A DNA stretch of 64,000 nucleotides from the NCBI RefSeq assembly GCF_009604375.1, contig NZ_WEGH01000001.1, forward strand, positions 1,178,001-1,242,000. Direction: 5' to 3'. This stretch comes from Actinomadura macrotermitis (GTDB taxonomy: Bacteria; Actinomycetota; Actinomycetes; Streptosporangiales; Streptosporangiaceae). Of this stretch, positions 34,801-45,648 are shown one piece after another. The position numbers and the translations under genes were made by a program. The number at the start of each line of letters is the position of its first letter. The stretch's first letter is position 1. The notes beneath the pieces were generated by a model. That model saw only the letters and a program-made list of their open reading frames with translations, did not search any database and was not told the DNA's origin.

Positions 34801-37800
34801 CAGCGCGGTCTCGACCGGTCCCGACGGTTCGCGCGCCTCGGCCGCGCCGGTGAACCCGGGGGCGGGCAGGGCCGCGCGGTCGATCTTGCCGTTGGCGGTC
34901 AGCGGCAGCTCGGCCAGCGGGACGAACGCCGCGGGTATCAGGTAGCCGGGAAGGTTTTCCGCAGCGAACGCGCGCAGCGCGTCCTGGTCTTCCGCGCCGA
35001 CCACATAGGCGACGAGCTGCTTGTGGCCGGGGTGGTCCTCGCGGGCGACGACGGCGACCCGGGCGATGTCCGGATGCCGGGCCAGGACGGCTTCGACCTC
35101 GCCCGGTTCGACCCGGTAGCCGCGGATCTTCACCTGGTCGTCGGTCCGGCCGGCGAACACCAGCTCACCCTCGGGCGTCCAGCGCGCCAGATCACCCGTC
35201 CGGTACATCCGGCCAGGACCGAACGGCGAGGCGACGAACCGTTCGGCCGTCTGGCCGGGACGCCCCCAGTAGCCGCGCGCCACTCCGGAGCCGGCGAGGT
35301 ACAGCTCGCCGGCCACTCCGGGCAGCACCGGCCGCAGGAAGCCGTCCAGCACGTAGGCGCGCGCGCCGTCCAGGGGGCGGCCGATCGGCAGTACGGACGG
35401 AACCGGTTCGCCTGGCCGCAGCGAGAGGGTGGTGGCGCACATCGTGATCTCGGTCGGTCCGTACAGCTCCCGCACCGACAGCGACGGGCACGCGCTCATC
35501 ACCCGCTCCACCGCCACGGCGTCCACGGCGTCGCCGCCGGTCAGCACCTCGGCCAGACCCGCGAAGCAACCAGGTGCTTCCTCGGCCAGCGCCCCGAACA
35601 AGCCCGCCGTGACATGTACCGCTGTCAGTTCATGTTCGGCCACCAGATCCGCAAGCACCGATGCATCCATCCGCCCCGGCGGAGCCACCACCACCGTCCC
35701 ACCAGACAACAGCGGAACCCACAACTCCCAGGTAGAGGCGTCGAACGCATGCGGCGCATGGAACAACACCCGCTCCACCGAACCCCACGCCCGATCCGCA
35801 GCCAGCGCCACCACACCCGCATGCGTGACCGCGACACCCTTCGGCACCCCCGTCGACCCCGACGTGAACATCACATAAGCCAGATCGTCCGGGCGGGCGG
35901 CCGGGCCGGTCAGTCCCGCACCGGGCTCCCACCCCTCGTCGACCACGACGTCGATCCCGTCCAGGACGGCGCCGACACGGGCGTCGGGCCACTCCGGATC
36001 GGCCGGGACGTAGGCGGCACCCGCCTTGACCACGCCCAGCAGCACCGTGACCAGCCGGAGCGAGCGGCCGAGCAGCACCCCGACCCGGTCGCCGCGCGTG
36101 ACGCCCGCCCCGGCCAGCCCCGCGGCCACCCGGTCGGCGGCCGCGTCCAGCTCCGCGTAGGTCAGCGTAGTGGCGCCGTCGGTCACCGCGACGGCGTCCG
36201 GCCGCTCGGCGACCCGCTCGGCGAACACCGCGCCGATCGTGGTGCCCGCCCGCGGGGCGGGCGCGGCGTTCCAGTGCTCCAGCGCCCGCTCGAGGCCGTC
36301 GGGCCCGAGGACGTCGACCCGCCCGACCGGCCGCGCCGGGTCGCCGGCGACGGTCCGCAGCACCTGGAGCAGCGCCTGCGCGTACCCGTGCACGGTGGCC
36401 TCGTCGAACAGGTCGGGCCGGTAGGTGAACCGCAGGCCGAGATCGGTGTCGCCGGGCATCACCGCGAGCGTCAGCGGGTAGTGCGTGGAGTCGCGGCCGC
36501 CGGCCGGGCTGATCCGCAGGGTGTCGTCCGGGGCGGGCCGCTCCGCAGCCGGGTCGTAGGGGTAGTTCTCGTAGGCGACGAGCAGGTCGAAGGACGCGCC
36601 CGGCCCGGCCAGCCGCTGGATCTCCCCGAGGCCGAGGTGGTGGTGCGCCATCAGCGCGGTCTGGCGGCCCTGGAGTCCGGTCAGCATGCCGGCCAGGCTC
36701 TCGGCGGGGTCGAGCGGCACCCGGACGGGCACGGTGTTGACGAACAGGCCGAGCATGTCCTCGATGCCGGGCAGCTCGGGCGGGCGGCCGGCGACGACCG
36801 CGCCGAACACCACGTCGTCCCGGCCGGTCAGCCGGCCGACGAGCAGCGCCCAGGCGCCCTGCACGACCGTGTTGAGGGTCAGGCCGTGCTCGCGGGCCAG
36901 TTCCTTCAGCCCGGCGGCCAGCTCCGGGCCCGCCTTGGCCAGCACCCGTTCCGGCACCACCGGGAGCCGGGCCGGGTCGGCGGGTGCGATCAGGGTCGGT
37001 TCGGTGAGGCCGGCGAGCTCGGCGGCCCACGCCTGGCGGGCCGCGTCGGCGTCCTGGCGGCCGAGCCAGGACAGGTAGTCGCGGTAAGGGGGCGCCGGGG
37101 GCAGCGCGGCCGGGTCGCCGCCCGCCTCGTACAGGGCGGTCAGCTCGCGCAGGAAGACCGGCAGCGACCAGCCGTCCATCAGGATGTGGTGGTTGGTGAG
37201 GACGAGCCGGTGGCGGCGCGGGCCGAACCGCAGCAGCAGGAACCGCAGCAGCGGCGGGCGCGCGGGGTCGAACCCGAGCGCCAGCTCCTCGGCGGCGAGC
37301 CGGTCGGCGGCGGCCTCGGGATCCGCGGCGTCCGACAGGTCGGCCTCCCGCCACGGCAGCTCGACCCGGTCGACGACCACCTGGACGGGCTTGTCGAGAT
37401 CGGCGAGCTGGCGGAACCCGGTGCGCAGGTTGGCGTGCCGGTCCAGCAGCGCCTGGCCCGCGGCCCGCAGCACGGCCGGGTCGAGCGGGCCGTCCAGGCC
37501 GAGCATGCCCTGGCCCGAGTAGGCGTCGAGCGCGTCCTCGGCGTACAGGGCGTGGAAGAACAGGCCCTCCTGGAGCGGCGACAGCGGCCACACGTCGGTC
37601 AGCGCGGGGACGGCGGTCTCCAGCTCCTCGACCTGCTCCTGGCCGAGCCCGGCCAGCGGGAGGTCCGACGGCGTCCGGCCGCCCGCGCCGGGGGCCGCGC
37701 CGTGCGCGGCCAGCCCGGCGAGCATCGCCGCCCAGCCGTCGGCCAGCTCGCGGACCTGGTGCTCCTCCAGCAGCGCGCCGGGCCACGACAGGGTGAGGGT

Positions 37801-40800
37801 GAGTTCGGGGCCGCCGGCGCCGTCGCGGACGATGCCGCCGGCCTCCAGGGCGTGGGCGGCGGGCATCCGGTCGTCCATGGCGCCGCCGAACGCGGTCGGC
37901 TGCCAGTCCTCCGCCGCCGCGCCGGCCGCGACCCGGCCCAGGTAGTTGAAGCCGATCTGCGGGTCCGGCAGGCCGGGCGCCCGGCCCAGCCGCCGCAGCA
38001 CGCCGTGGCCGAGCCCGTCGCCGGGGACGGCGCGCAGCCCCTCCTTGATCCGCTTCAGGGCCCGGCCGGCGTCCGGGCCGCCCGTCCGGGCCGACGCCGG
38101 GTCGACCGGTCCCGGGTCGAGCCGGACCGGGTGCAGCGCGGTGAACCAGCCGACGGTCCGCGACAGGTCGGCCGCGCCGGGCAGCGGTTCCCGGCCGTGC
38201 CGCTCCAGGTCGACGGTCAGCGCGCCCGCGGCGCCGCCGCGCCGCTCCCGCCACTCGGCGACCGCCAGGGCCAGCCCCGTCAGGAGCACCTCGTTGATCC
38301 CGGTGTGGAAGGCGGAGGGCACCGTGGTCAGCAGGGCCGCGGTGACGTCCGCGGGAACGGACGCGTCCAGGTGCCGCATGGACGCGGCGGTGTCGCGGGC
38401 CGGGTCGAGGGGCCGGGTGCCGAGCGGCTCGGCCCCCTCCAGCAGCGCGTGCCAGGCGGGCAGCTCGGCGTCCCGGCCGGGGCCGGTCTCGGCGAGCGCC
38501 TGCGCCCAGCGGCGGAAGGAGGTGCCGGCCGGTTCCAGCGCGGGGGCCGCGCCCGCGGCGATCGCGGCGTAGGCGGCGGCGAGGTCGGGCAGCAGGATCC
38601 GCCACGAGACGGCGTCGACGACCAGGTGGTGCGCGACGAGCAGCAGGCCGCCGGGTTCGGCGGGGCCCCGGTCGAACCAGACGGCCTGCAGCATCCGGCC
38701 CGCGGCCGGGTCGAGCCGGTCCGCGGCCCGCTGCTCCTCGGCGGCGGCGAGCCCGGCCGTGTCGAGGCCGGTCGCGTCGACACGGGCGAGCAGGTCGCCG
38801 GGGACCTCCTCGCCCACCTCCAGCCGCCACTCGGCGGGCCGGTCGGCGGGGGTGGCCACGAGCCGGGCCCGCAGGGTCTGGTGATGGGCGGCGACGGCGC
38901 GCAGCGCGCCCTCCAGCGCGGTCCGGTCCAGGCCCGCGGGCACCCTGGCCAGCGCGGACTGGGCGAAGCGGTCCAGGCCCGCGCGGCCGGCCCGCTCCGC
39001 CACCCAGTGCATGGCGGGGGTCAGCGGGATGGAGCCCTCGTCGGCGCGCGCGGGCTCCGGCTCGGGGCTCTCGGTGCCCGCCGCCGCCACGGCCAGGTTC
39101 GCGGGGGTCTTCAGCTCGAAGACGTCCTGGGCGGTGATGACGATCCCGGCCTTGCGGGCGCGGGCGACCAGCTGCATCGACATGATCGAGTCGCCGCCGA
39201 GGTCGAAGAACCCGTCGTCCACGCCGACCTTCTCCAGCCGCAGCACCCCCGCGAACAGCTCGCACAGGGTCGCCTCGGTGGCGTTGGCGGGCGCCCGGCC
39301 CTCGGTGCCGGCGAAGCCGGGAGCGGGCAGCGCGGCCCGGTCGATCTTGCCGTTGGCGGTGAGGGGCAGCTCGTCCAGGCGGACCACGGCCGCCGGGACC
39401 ATGTAGTCGGGCAGCAGCCCGGCCGCGAACTCGCGGACCACGGCGGGGTCGAGTTCCGGGCCGCCGACCACGTAGGCGACGAGCCGCTTGTGGCCGGGGC
39501 GGTCCTCGCGGACGAGGGCGAGCGCGTCCGTCACCCCGGCGGACATGGCGAGGACGGCCTCGACCTCGCCCGGTTCGACCCGGTAACCGCGGATCTTCAC
39601 CTGGTCGTCGGTCCGGCCGGCGAACACCAGCTCGCCCTCAGGCGTCCAGCGCGCCAGGTCACCCGTCCGGTACATCCGGCCAGGACCGAACGGCGAGGCC
39701 GTGAACCGCTCCGCCGTCGGTCCCGGCCGGTCCCAGTAGCCGCGCGCCACTCCCGTTCCGGCGAGGTACAGCTCACCGACCACGCCCACCGGGACGGGCT
39801 GCAGGAAGCCGTCCAGCACGTAGGCGCGCGTGCCGTCCAGGGGGCGGCCGATCGGCAGCACCCGGGGCACCCGCTCGCCCGGCTGTAGCGCGAACGAGGT
39901 CGCGCACATCGTGATCTCGGTCGGCCCGTACAGCTCCCGTACCGACAGCGACGGGCACGCCTCCATCACCCGCTCCACCGCCGCCGCGCTCACGGCGTCG
40001 CCGCCGGTCAGCACCTCGGCCAGACCCGCGAAGCAGCCAGGCGCCTCCTCGGCCAGCGCCCCGAACAAGCCCGCCGTGACATGTACCGCTGTCAGCTCAT
40101 GCTCGGCCACCAGACCCGCCAGCACCGACGCGTCCATCCGCCCCGGCGGAGCCACCACCACCGTCCCACCCGACAACAGCGGAACCCACAACTCCCAGGT
40201 AGAGGCGTCGAACGCATGCGGCGCGTGGAACAGCACCCGCTCCGCCGAAGTCCACGCCCGATCCGCCGCAAGCGCCACCACACCCGCATGCGTGACCGCG
40301 ACACCCTTCGGCACCCCCGTCGACCCCGACGTGAACATCACATAAGCCAGATCGTCCGGGTGCACCTCGGCCGCGGACGGCGCGGGCGACCCGCCGCCGA
40401 ACTCCCAGCCCTCGTCGACGACCACGGCGGGGCCGGCCTCGGCCAGCACCCGTTCGGCGCGCGCGGCCGGCCACTCCGGGTCCACCGGGACGTAGGCGGC
40501 ACCCGCCTTGACCACGCCCAGCAGCACCGAGACCAGCGCGGCCGAGCGGCCCAGCACCACCCCGACCCGGTCCCCCGCGCCGACTCCGGCAGCCGCCAGC
40601 CGGGCCGCGACCCGGTCGGCGGCCGCGTCCAGCTCGGCGTAGGTGAACCGGGCGTCCGGCCCGGTGACGGCCACCGCGCCGGGGTGCGCGCGCACCCGCT
40701 CGGCGAACGCCTCCACCAGGGTCCGCGGCCCGCCCGGGACCGCCGTGTCGTTCCAGTCCCGCAGGATCGTCGTCCGGTCGGCCTCGTCGAGCACCCCGAA

Positions 40801-42120
40801 CGCGCCGACCGGGGCGTCAGGGCGCTCGGCCAACTGCTCCAGCAGCCGGGTCAGCCAGCGGGCGCAACCCTCTGCGGTGTCCTCGGCGACGACGTCGGGG
40901 CGATAGGTCAGCCGGAACCCCAGGCTCTCGCCCGGCAGCACGGTCAGGCTGAGCGGATAGTGCGTGGCCTCGAGCCCGCCGATGGCGGGGGTGACGCGCA
41001 GACCGCCGTCGTCGCCGCCGGGGCCGCCGCCGGGATAGCTCTCGTAGGCGAACAGCGTGTCGAAGGTGGCTCCGGGGCCCGCGAACCGCTGGATCTCGGC
41101 CAGCCCCAGGTACTGGTGCGCCATCAGCGCCGCCTGCCGGTCCTGGAGCTCGGCGAGGACGTCCGCGGCGGGCCGCCCGGGGTCCAGCGCCACCCGGACG
41201 GGCACCGTGTTGACGAACAGGCCGAGCATCCGGTCCACCCCGGGCAGCTCCGGCGGGCGCCCGGCGACCATCGCGCCGAGCACGACGTCGCGGCGTCCCG
41301 CGAGCCTGCCGACGAGCATCGCCCAGGCGCCCTGCACGACCGTGTTGAGGGTCAGGCCGTGCTCGCGGGCCGTGGCGCGCAGCGCGGCGGTCAGCCCGGG
41401 CGTCACCGTGAAACGGACCCGGCCCGGCTCCACGGCCGCGGCCTGCGCGGCCGCGGCTCGCCCGGGCGCGGCCTCGGCGGGCGCGACGAGGGTCGGCTCG
41501 TCCGCCCCCGCGAGCTCCCGCAGCCACGCCTCGCGGGCGGAGTCGCGGTCCTGGGCGTTCAGCCAGGCCAGGTAGTCCCGGTAGGGCCGGACGGGGCCGA
41601 GCCCGGCGGCCGAGCCGCCGTCCCGGTAGACCGCGAACAGCTCGCGGAGCAGGACCGACAGCGACCAGCCGTCCAGCAGGATGTGGTGGATCGACAGCAC
41701 CAGCCGGTGGCGCCGTTCACCGAACCGCACCAGCAGCAGGCGCAGCAGCGGCGGGACGGCCGGGTCGAACCGGCGGGCGTGCTCGGCGGCGGCGAGCCGC
41801 GCGGCCTCGGCCTCGGCGGCCGGGGCGGCGAGGCCCGACAGGTCGGCCTGCGTCCACGGCGGCTCGACCCGCTTGGCGATCACCTGGACGGGCTGGTCCA
41901 GCGCGGCCGGCTGGCGGAACCCGGCGCGCAGGTTGGCGTGCCGTTCCAGCAGCACCGCCATGGACTCCCGCAGCACCGCCGGGTCCAGCGGGCCGTCCAG
42001 TTCCAGGACGGCCTGCAGCGTGTAGCCGTCGGAGTCCCGCTCGCCGTACAGGGCGTGGAAGAGGAGCCCCTCCTGCAGTGGCGACAGCGGCCACAGGTCC
42101 TCTACCTCCAGCTGGGCCAC
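28804..42120 (-). CDS. Nonribosomal peptide synthetase NRPS1, three modules (C-A-PCP-E three times)
   Basis: 4438 aa, starting at GTG 45 nt after the exporter gene, preceded by AAGGAGAGGAAGG. C domains have HHILLDG near 144, HHILMDG near 1643 and HHLVLDG near 3080; all begin with SPLQEGL(L/F)FHA, the type found after E domains, including the first. A1 and A2 have A3 motif [10 protein letters not shown] near 592 and 2085 and the same pocket D-A-W-H-L-G-L-M-C-K (Hpg-like). A3 has D-L-T-K-V-G-E-V-G-K (Asn). PCP serines are near 977, 2463 and 3900. E1 and E3 carry [33 protein letters not shown], a GDGLGHG/ADGLGFG motif and FNYLGR. E2 is odd: its motif is [10 protein letters not shown] near 2653, [13 protein letters not shown] replaces the usual text, and the glycine-rich motif is deleted. 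Two D-Hpg-like residues then D-Asn are predicted, with the second uncertain. The C-terminal tail is [15 protein letters not shown]. Confidence 0.96.
35531..35893 (-). repeat. Hpg-like A-domain DNA block, copy in NRPS1 module 2
   Basis: About 95% identical by eye to 39998-40360 (offset 4467). It covers the A3 to A5 region, including most pocket residues, and uses noticeably more A/T third positions than surrounding sequence. Confidence 0.75.
39998..40360 (-). repeat. Hpg-like A-domain DNA block, copy in NRPS1 module 1
   Basis: Partner of 35531-35893. A related but more diverged version occurs in NRPS3 near 14690-14860. Confidence 0.75.
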
Positions 42121-42165
42121 GGTGCCTTCCTCTCCTTGCGAATCCGTCGTCGGTCGGCGGGCGGG

Positions 42166-44121
42166 TCAGCGGGCGGCGTCGACGTGGCCCGCGGCCGGGC
42201 CGTCGGCGGGCAGGGGAACGGCGTCCGCGGCGAGGCCGGCGGCGCCGTCCTCCTGGCCCGCGAACTGGGTGAGGTACAGCTCGGAGTACAGGCCGCCCGC
42301 CGCGAGCAGCTCCTCGTGCGAGCCCTGCTCCCGGACGGCCCCGCCGTCGATCACCAGGATCCGGTCGGCCTCGCGGATCGTGGACAGCCGGTGCGCGATC
42401 ACCAGCGAGGTCCGGCCCTGGAGCGCGGTGTGCAGCGCCCGCTGGACGGCGGCCTCGGACTCGGAGTCCAGATGGGCGGTGGCCTCGTCCAGCACCACCA
42501 CCGAGGGCGCCTTCAGCAGCAGCCTGGCCAGCGCGACCCGCTGCTTCTCCCCGCCCGACAGCCGGTAGCCCCGGTCGCCGACCACGGTGTCCAGGCCGTG
42601 CGGCAGCGAGGAGATCAGCTCCCAGATCTGCGCGGACCGGCACGCCTGGACGAGCTCCTCCTCCGATGCCTCCGGCCGGGCGTAGAGCAGGTTGCCGCGG
42701 ATCGTGTCGTGGAACATGTGCGCGTCCTGGGTGACCACGCCGACGGTCTCGCGCAGCGACCGCAGGGTGACCTCGCGCAGGTCGGCCCCGCCGACCCGGA
42801 CCACTCCCCCGACCGGGTCGTACAGCCGCGTCACCAGGTGGGTGATCGTGCTCTTGCCCGCGCCCGAGTGCCCGACCAGCGCGGTGAGCTTGCCCGCGGG
42901 GGCGTGGAAGGTGACCCCGTCCAGGACCGCCGCGCCGGCCCCCGAGCGCTCGGAGGACGGCAGCGCCACCGACTCCAGCGAGGCGAGCGACACCTCCTCG
43001 GCGGTGGGGTAGCGGAACGCCACCTGCTCGAACTCGATCGAGGGCGCGCCCGCGGGCAGGGCGGCCGCGCCGGGCCGCTCGGCGACCAGCGGCCGCAGGT
43101 CCAGCACCTCGAAGACCCGGTCGAAGCTGACCAGCGCGGTGAGCACGCTCAGCTGGACGGTCGACAGCTGGTTGATCGGCCCGTACAGCCGGTTGAGCAG
43201 CACCGCGAAGGCCGCGAGGGTGCCCAGCTGGAACCGGCCGTCGATGATCAGGCTGCCGCCGATCCCGTAGACCGCGGCGGTCGCCAGCGAGGCCAGCATG
43301 GTCATCGCCACGAACAGGACCCGCCCGTACACGGCCGTCTTGACGTTGATGTCGCGGACCCGCGCGGCCCGGTCCTGGAACCGCCGCGACTCGCGTTCGG
43401 GGTCCCCGTACAGCTTGACCAGGATCGCGCCCGCGACGTTGAACCGCTCGTTCATCATCGAGCTCATCTCGGCGTTGAGCTGCATCGCCTCCCGCGTGTA
43501 CCGCTGGAGCCGCCGCCCGATCAGCCGGGTCGGGAAGATGAAGCACGGGATCAGCACGATGGCGACCAGGGTCACCAGCCAGGACAGGTAGAACATCGTG
43601 ACCAGCACCAGCACCAGCGACAGGGCGCTGGAGGCCACCATCGTCAGCAGCGAGGACATCGCCTGCTGCGCCTCGATCACGTCGGTGTTCAGCCGGCTGA
43701 CCAGCGCGCCGGTCTGCGCCCTGGTGAAGAACGCGATCGGCTGCCGCTGCACATGGGTGAAGACCTTCGTCCGCAGGTCGAAGATCAGCCGTTCCCCGAT
43801 CCGCGCCGACAGGAACCGCTGGAAGATCCCCGACAGGGCGTCGAAGACGGCGAGCCCGGCGACCGCGGCGGCCAGCCAGACCACGAGGTCCACGTCGTTC
43901 TTCAGGACCCCGTCGTCGATCGTCACCTTCAGCAGCAGCGGGGTGGCCGCCGTGCTGGCCGCCTCGCACATGCCGAGGAGCAGCAGCACCGCGATGGCGC
44001 CGCGATAGGGGCGGGTGTAGGGGAGGATGCGCCGCGCCGTTCCCGGCCTGATCTTCTGGCGGATCACCGACGGATCGCCGCCCATCCCCCGCATCATCAC
44101 AGGGCCCGGACCACCGAGCAT
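42166..44121 (-). CDS. ABC exporter half-transporter (fused membrane and ATPase domains)
   Basis: 651 aa. Residues roughly 35-320 form a six-helix exporter domain. The C-terminal ATPase has Walker A ALVGHSGAGKST, signature LSGGEKQRVALARLLL, Walker B VVVLDEATAHLD and switch VIAHRLSTI. This is the single-chain, homodimeric class of multidrug/peptide exporters. The ATG at 44121 is preceded by GGAGGTGG. The NRPS1 start lies only 45 nt downstream on the same strand with no terminator between, so the five genes are read as one transcript. The natural inference is that it exports the NRPS product or confers self-resistance. Homologues also export lipids and other drugs, so the substrate is not proven. 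A start at the later ATG pair (residues 9-10) is possible but less well placed. Confidence 0.93.
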   Translation of the reverse strand: MLGGPGPVMMRGMGGDPSVIRQKIRPGTARRILPYTRPYRGAIAVLLLLGMCEAASTAATPLLLKVTIDDGVLKNDVDLVVWLAAAVAGLAVFDALSGIFQRFLSARIGERLIFDLRTKVFTHVQRQPIAFFTRAQTGALVSRLNTDVIEAQQAMSSLLTMVASSALSLVLVLVTMFYLSWLVTLVAIVLIPCFIFPTRLIGRRLQRYTREAMQLNAEMSSMMNERFNVAGAILVKLYGDPERESRRFQDRAARVRDINVKTAVYGRVLFVAMTMLASLATAAVYGIGGSLIIDGRFQLGTLAAFAVLLNRLYGPINQLSTVQLSVLTALVSFDRVFEVLDLRPLVAERPGAAALPAGAPSIEFEQVAFRYPTAEEVSLASLESVALPSSERSGAGAAVLDGVTFHAPAGKLTALVGHSGAGKSTITHLVTRLYDPVGGVVRVGGADLREVTLRSLRETVGVVTQDAHMFHDTIRGNLLYARPEASEEELVQACRSAQIWELISSLPHGLDTVVGDRGYRLSGGEKQRVALARLLLKAPSVVVLDEATAHLDSESEAAVQRALHTALQGRTSLVIAHRLSTIREADRILVIDGGAVREQGSHEELLAAGGLYSELYLTQFAGQEDGAAGLAADAVPLPADGPAAGHVDAAR

Positions 44122-44184
44122 AAAACGCCACCTCCAGCACCGGGACCGGGCATTTCTGTTTTTCCGCGCTTCAATGTCGCGATT

Positions 44185-44213
44185 AACCTATCCGAAGGCC
44201 CCGGCACCGGCAA
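44185..44213 (-). promoter_or_regulatory. Promoter for the exporter/NRPS operon
   Basis: On the minus strand, TTGCCG (44213-44208) and TAGGTT (44190-44185) are 17 bp apart, a good match to actinobacterial sigma-70-type promoters. Transcription would start near 44178 and give a leader of about 57 nt before the exporter ATG. It would drive more than 44 kb. Confidence 0.6.
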
Positions 44214-44227
44214 TCATTGTCCGAGCT

Positions 44228-44256
44228 GTCCAACTGCCATTTATCCGCAGTTGGAC
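44228..44256. promoter_or_regulatory. Inverted-repeat operator candidate between divergent promoters
   Basis: Perfect 9-bp arms GTCCAACTG and CAGTTGGAC separated by 11 bp. The element lies 15 bp upstream of the minus-strand -35 and 21 bp upstream of the plus-strand -35, so a dimeric regulator bound here could control both. There is no T-run and no gene ends nearby, so a terminator is unlikely. No regulator gene lies beside it in the window. Confidence 0.5.
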
Positions 44257-44276
44257 GACCCCTTTTGGTCATGCAA

Positions 44277-44306
44277 TTGACGGCGTCCGAAAATACTGGC
44301 TAGCCT
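44277..44306 (+). promoter_or_regulatory. Promoter for the secreted SGNH-fold gene
   Basis: TTGACG (44277-44282) and TAGCCT (44301-44306) are 18 bp apart. The predicted start of transcription near 44313 leaves about 40 nt before the ATG at 44354. Confidence 0.5.
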
Positions 44307-44353
44307 GGATCGATTTCACAGTGACCATCACTCGGGAATTCAGGAGAGAGCCG

Positions 44354-45628
44354 ATGTTAGTCACGTTTTCCCGGTTGCGCGCCGGCGCAATCTCGCTGCT
44401 ATTCCTCACCCCCCTGGCGGCCCCCCTCGCCACGGCGCCGGCCGCGCACGCCGGCGCCTCAGCGCCCTGGGTGGGCAGCTGGACGGCCAGCGCGACGGCC
44501 GCGCCGCCCCCCGAGCTGCTCGACCCGGGCCAGCCGCTGGTCAAGGGGTTCAAGGACCAGACCGTCCGCGAGATCGTGCACACCAGCGTCGGCGGCGGCG
44601 CGGTCCGGCTGCACATCACCAACGCGCACGGGCAGCACGACCTGAAGGTCGGGCACGTCACGGTCGGCGTCCCCAAGGGCGAGGCCGAGCTCGCCGCCGC
44701 GCCGCTGGAGGCGACCTTCCGCGGCGCCAGGGGCGTGGTGATCCCCAAGGGCGGCGAGGCCGTCACCGACCCGGTGCCGCTGCGCACCGCGGGCGGCGCC
44801 GACCTGGCCGTCAGCATCTACCTGCCGGAGGACACCGGGCCGACCACCAACCACAGCCTGGCCAACCAGATCACCTACTTCTCCGGCACGGGCGACTTCG
44901 CCGCCCAGGCCGGCGGGCAGGCGTTCACCGACTCGGGCGGCAACTGGTTCTTCCTGTCGGGCGTGGACGTGCGGCCCGACCGGGCCACCCGCGCGGTCGT
45001 GGCGTTCGGCGACGACCTGACCGACGGGTTCGGCGCCGACTTCAACGCCGACGACCGGTGGACCGACCGGCTCGCCGCCCGGCTGCGCGGCGCCGAGCGC
45101 CCCGCCGCCGTCCTCAACGAGGGCGTCGCGGGGAACCGGCTGCTCCACGACTCGCCGTGCTTCGGGGCGAACGCCTTGGCGCGGCTGCGGCCCGACGTGC
45201 TCGCGCAGGCCCGGGTCAAGGCGGTCATCCTGCACGAGGGGATGAACGACATCGGCTTCGGCCGGATGCCCGACCAGGGCTGCTTCGCCCCGAACCGGCC
45301 GGCCACCGCCGCCGAGATCATCGGGCGCTACCGGCAGATCATCGCGCGGCTGCACGCCCGCGGCGTGCGCGTGATCGGCGCGACGCTCACCCCGATCGCG
45401 GGCTCGCCGTTCTTCAGCGCGGCGGGCGAGGAGACCCGGCAGAAGGTCAACGCCTGGATCCGCTCGGGGCACGCCTTCGACGGCCACGTCGACTTCGACC
45501 GGGCCGTCCGCGACCCGCAGCACCCGCAGTCCCTGCTGGAGGCCTACGACTGGGGCGACCACCTGCACCCCAACGCCGCCGGCTACCAGGCGATGGGCGA
45601 CGCGGTCGACCTGCGCCTGCTCGGGTGA
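44354..45628 (+). CDS. Secreted SGNH/GDSL-fold protein with nucleophile Ser replaced by Asp
   Basis: 424 aa. The ATG at 44354 follows GGAGAG and is followed by a clear signal peptide (LRAGAISLLFLTPLAAPLATA, ending near AHA). An in-frame extension back to 44027 would bury the signal peptide and run through the promoter, so it is rejected. The fold's conserved blocks can be recognised: block I AFGDDLTDG, block II NEGVAGNRLL, block III HEGMNDIGF and block V DWGDHLHPNAAGY. In the family block I is normally GDS, and that serine is the nucleophile; here the codon is GAC (Asp), although the Gly, Asn and Asp/His positions of the other blocks remain. It may be a pseudo-enzyme or use different chemistry. 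It diverges from the NRPS operon and could be co-regulated. Fold call firm; activity unknown. Confidence 0.85.
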   Translation: MLVTFSRLRAGAISLLFLTPLAAPLATAPAAHAGASAPWVGSWTASATAAPPPELLDPGQPLVKGFKDQTVREIVHTSVGGGAVRLHITNAHGQHDLKVGHVTVGVPKGEAELAAAPLEATFRGARGVVIPKGGEAVTDPVPLRTAGGADLAVSIYLPEDTGPTTNHSLANQITYFSGTGDFAAQAGGQAFTDSGGNWFFLSGVDVRPDRATRAVVAFGDDLTDGFGADFNADDRWTDRLAARLRGAERPAAVLNEGVAGNRLLHDSPCFGANALARLRPDVLAQARVKAVILHEGMNDIGFGRMPDQGCFAPNRPATAAEIIGRYRQIIARLHARGVRVIGATLTPIAGSPFFSAAGEETRQKVNAWIRSGHAFDGHVDFDRAVRDPQHPQSLLEAYDWGDHLHPNAAGYQAMGDAVDLRLLG

Positions 45629-45648
45629 GCCAGGGGCCGCCCCGGACC

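Noticed and set aside
44228..44256. Inverted repeat read as a terminator
   Set aside because: No gene ends towards it, it lacks a T-run, and it sits between two divergent promoters; an operator is more likely.
44027..44353. Longer start for the SGNH gene at 44027
   Set aside because: It would run through the ABC gene, the promoters and the inverted repeat and place a signal peptide in mid-protein.
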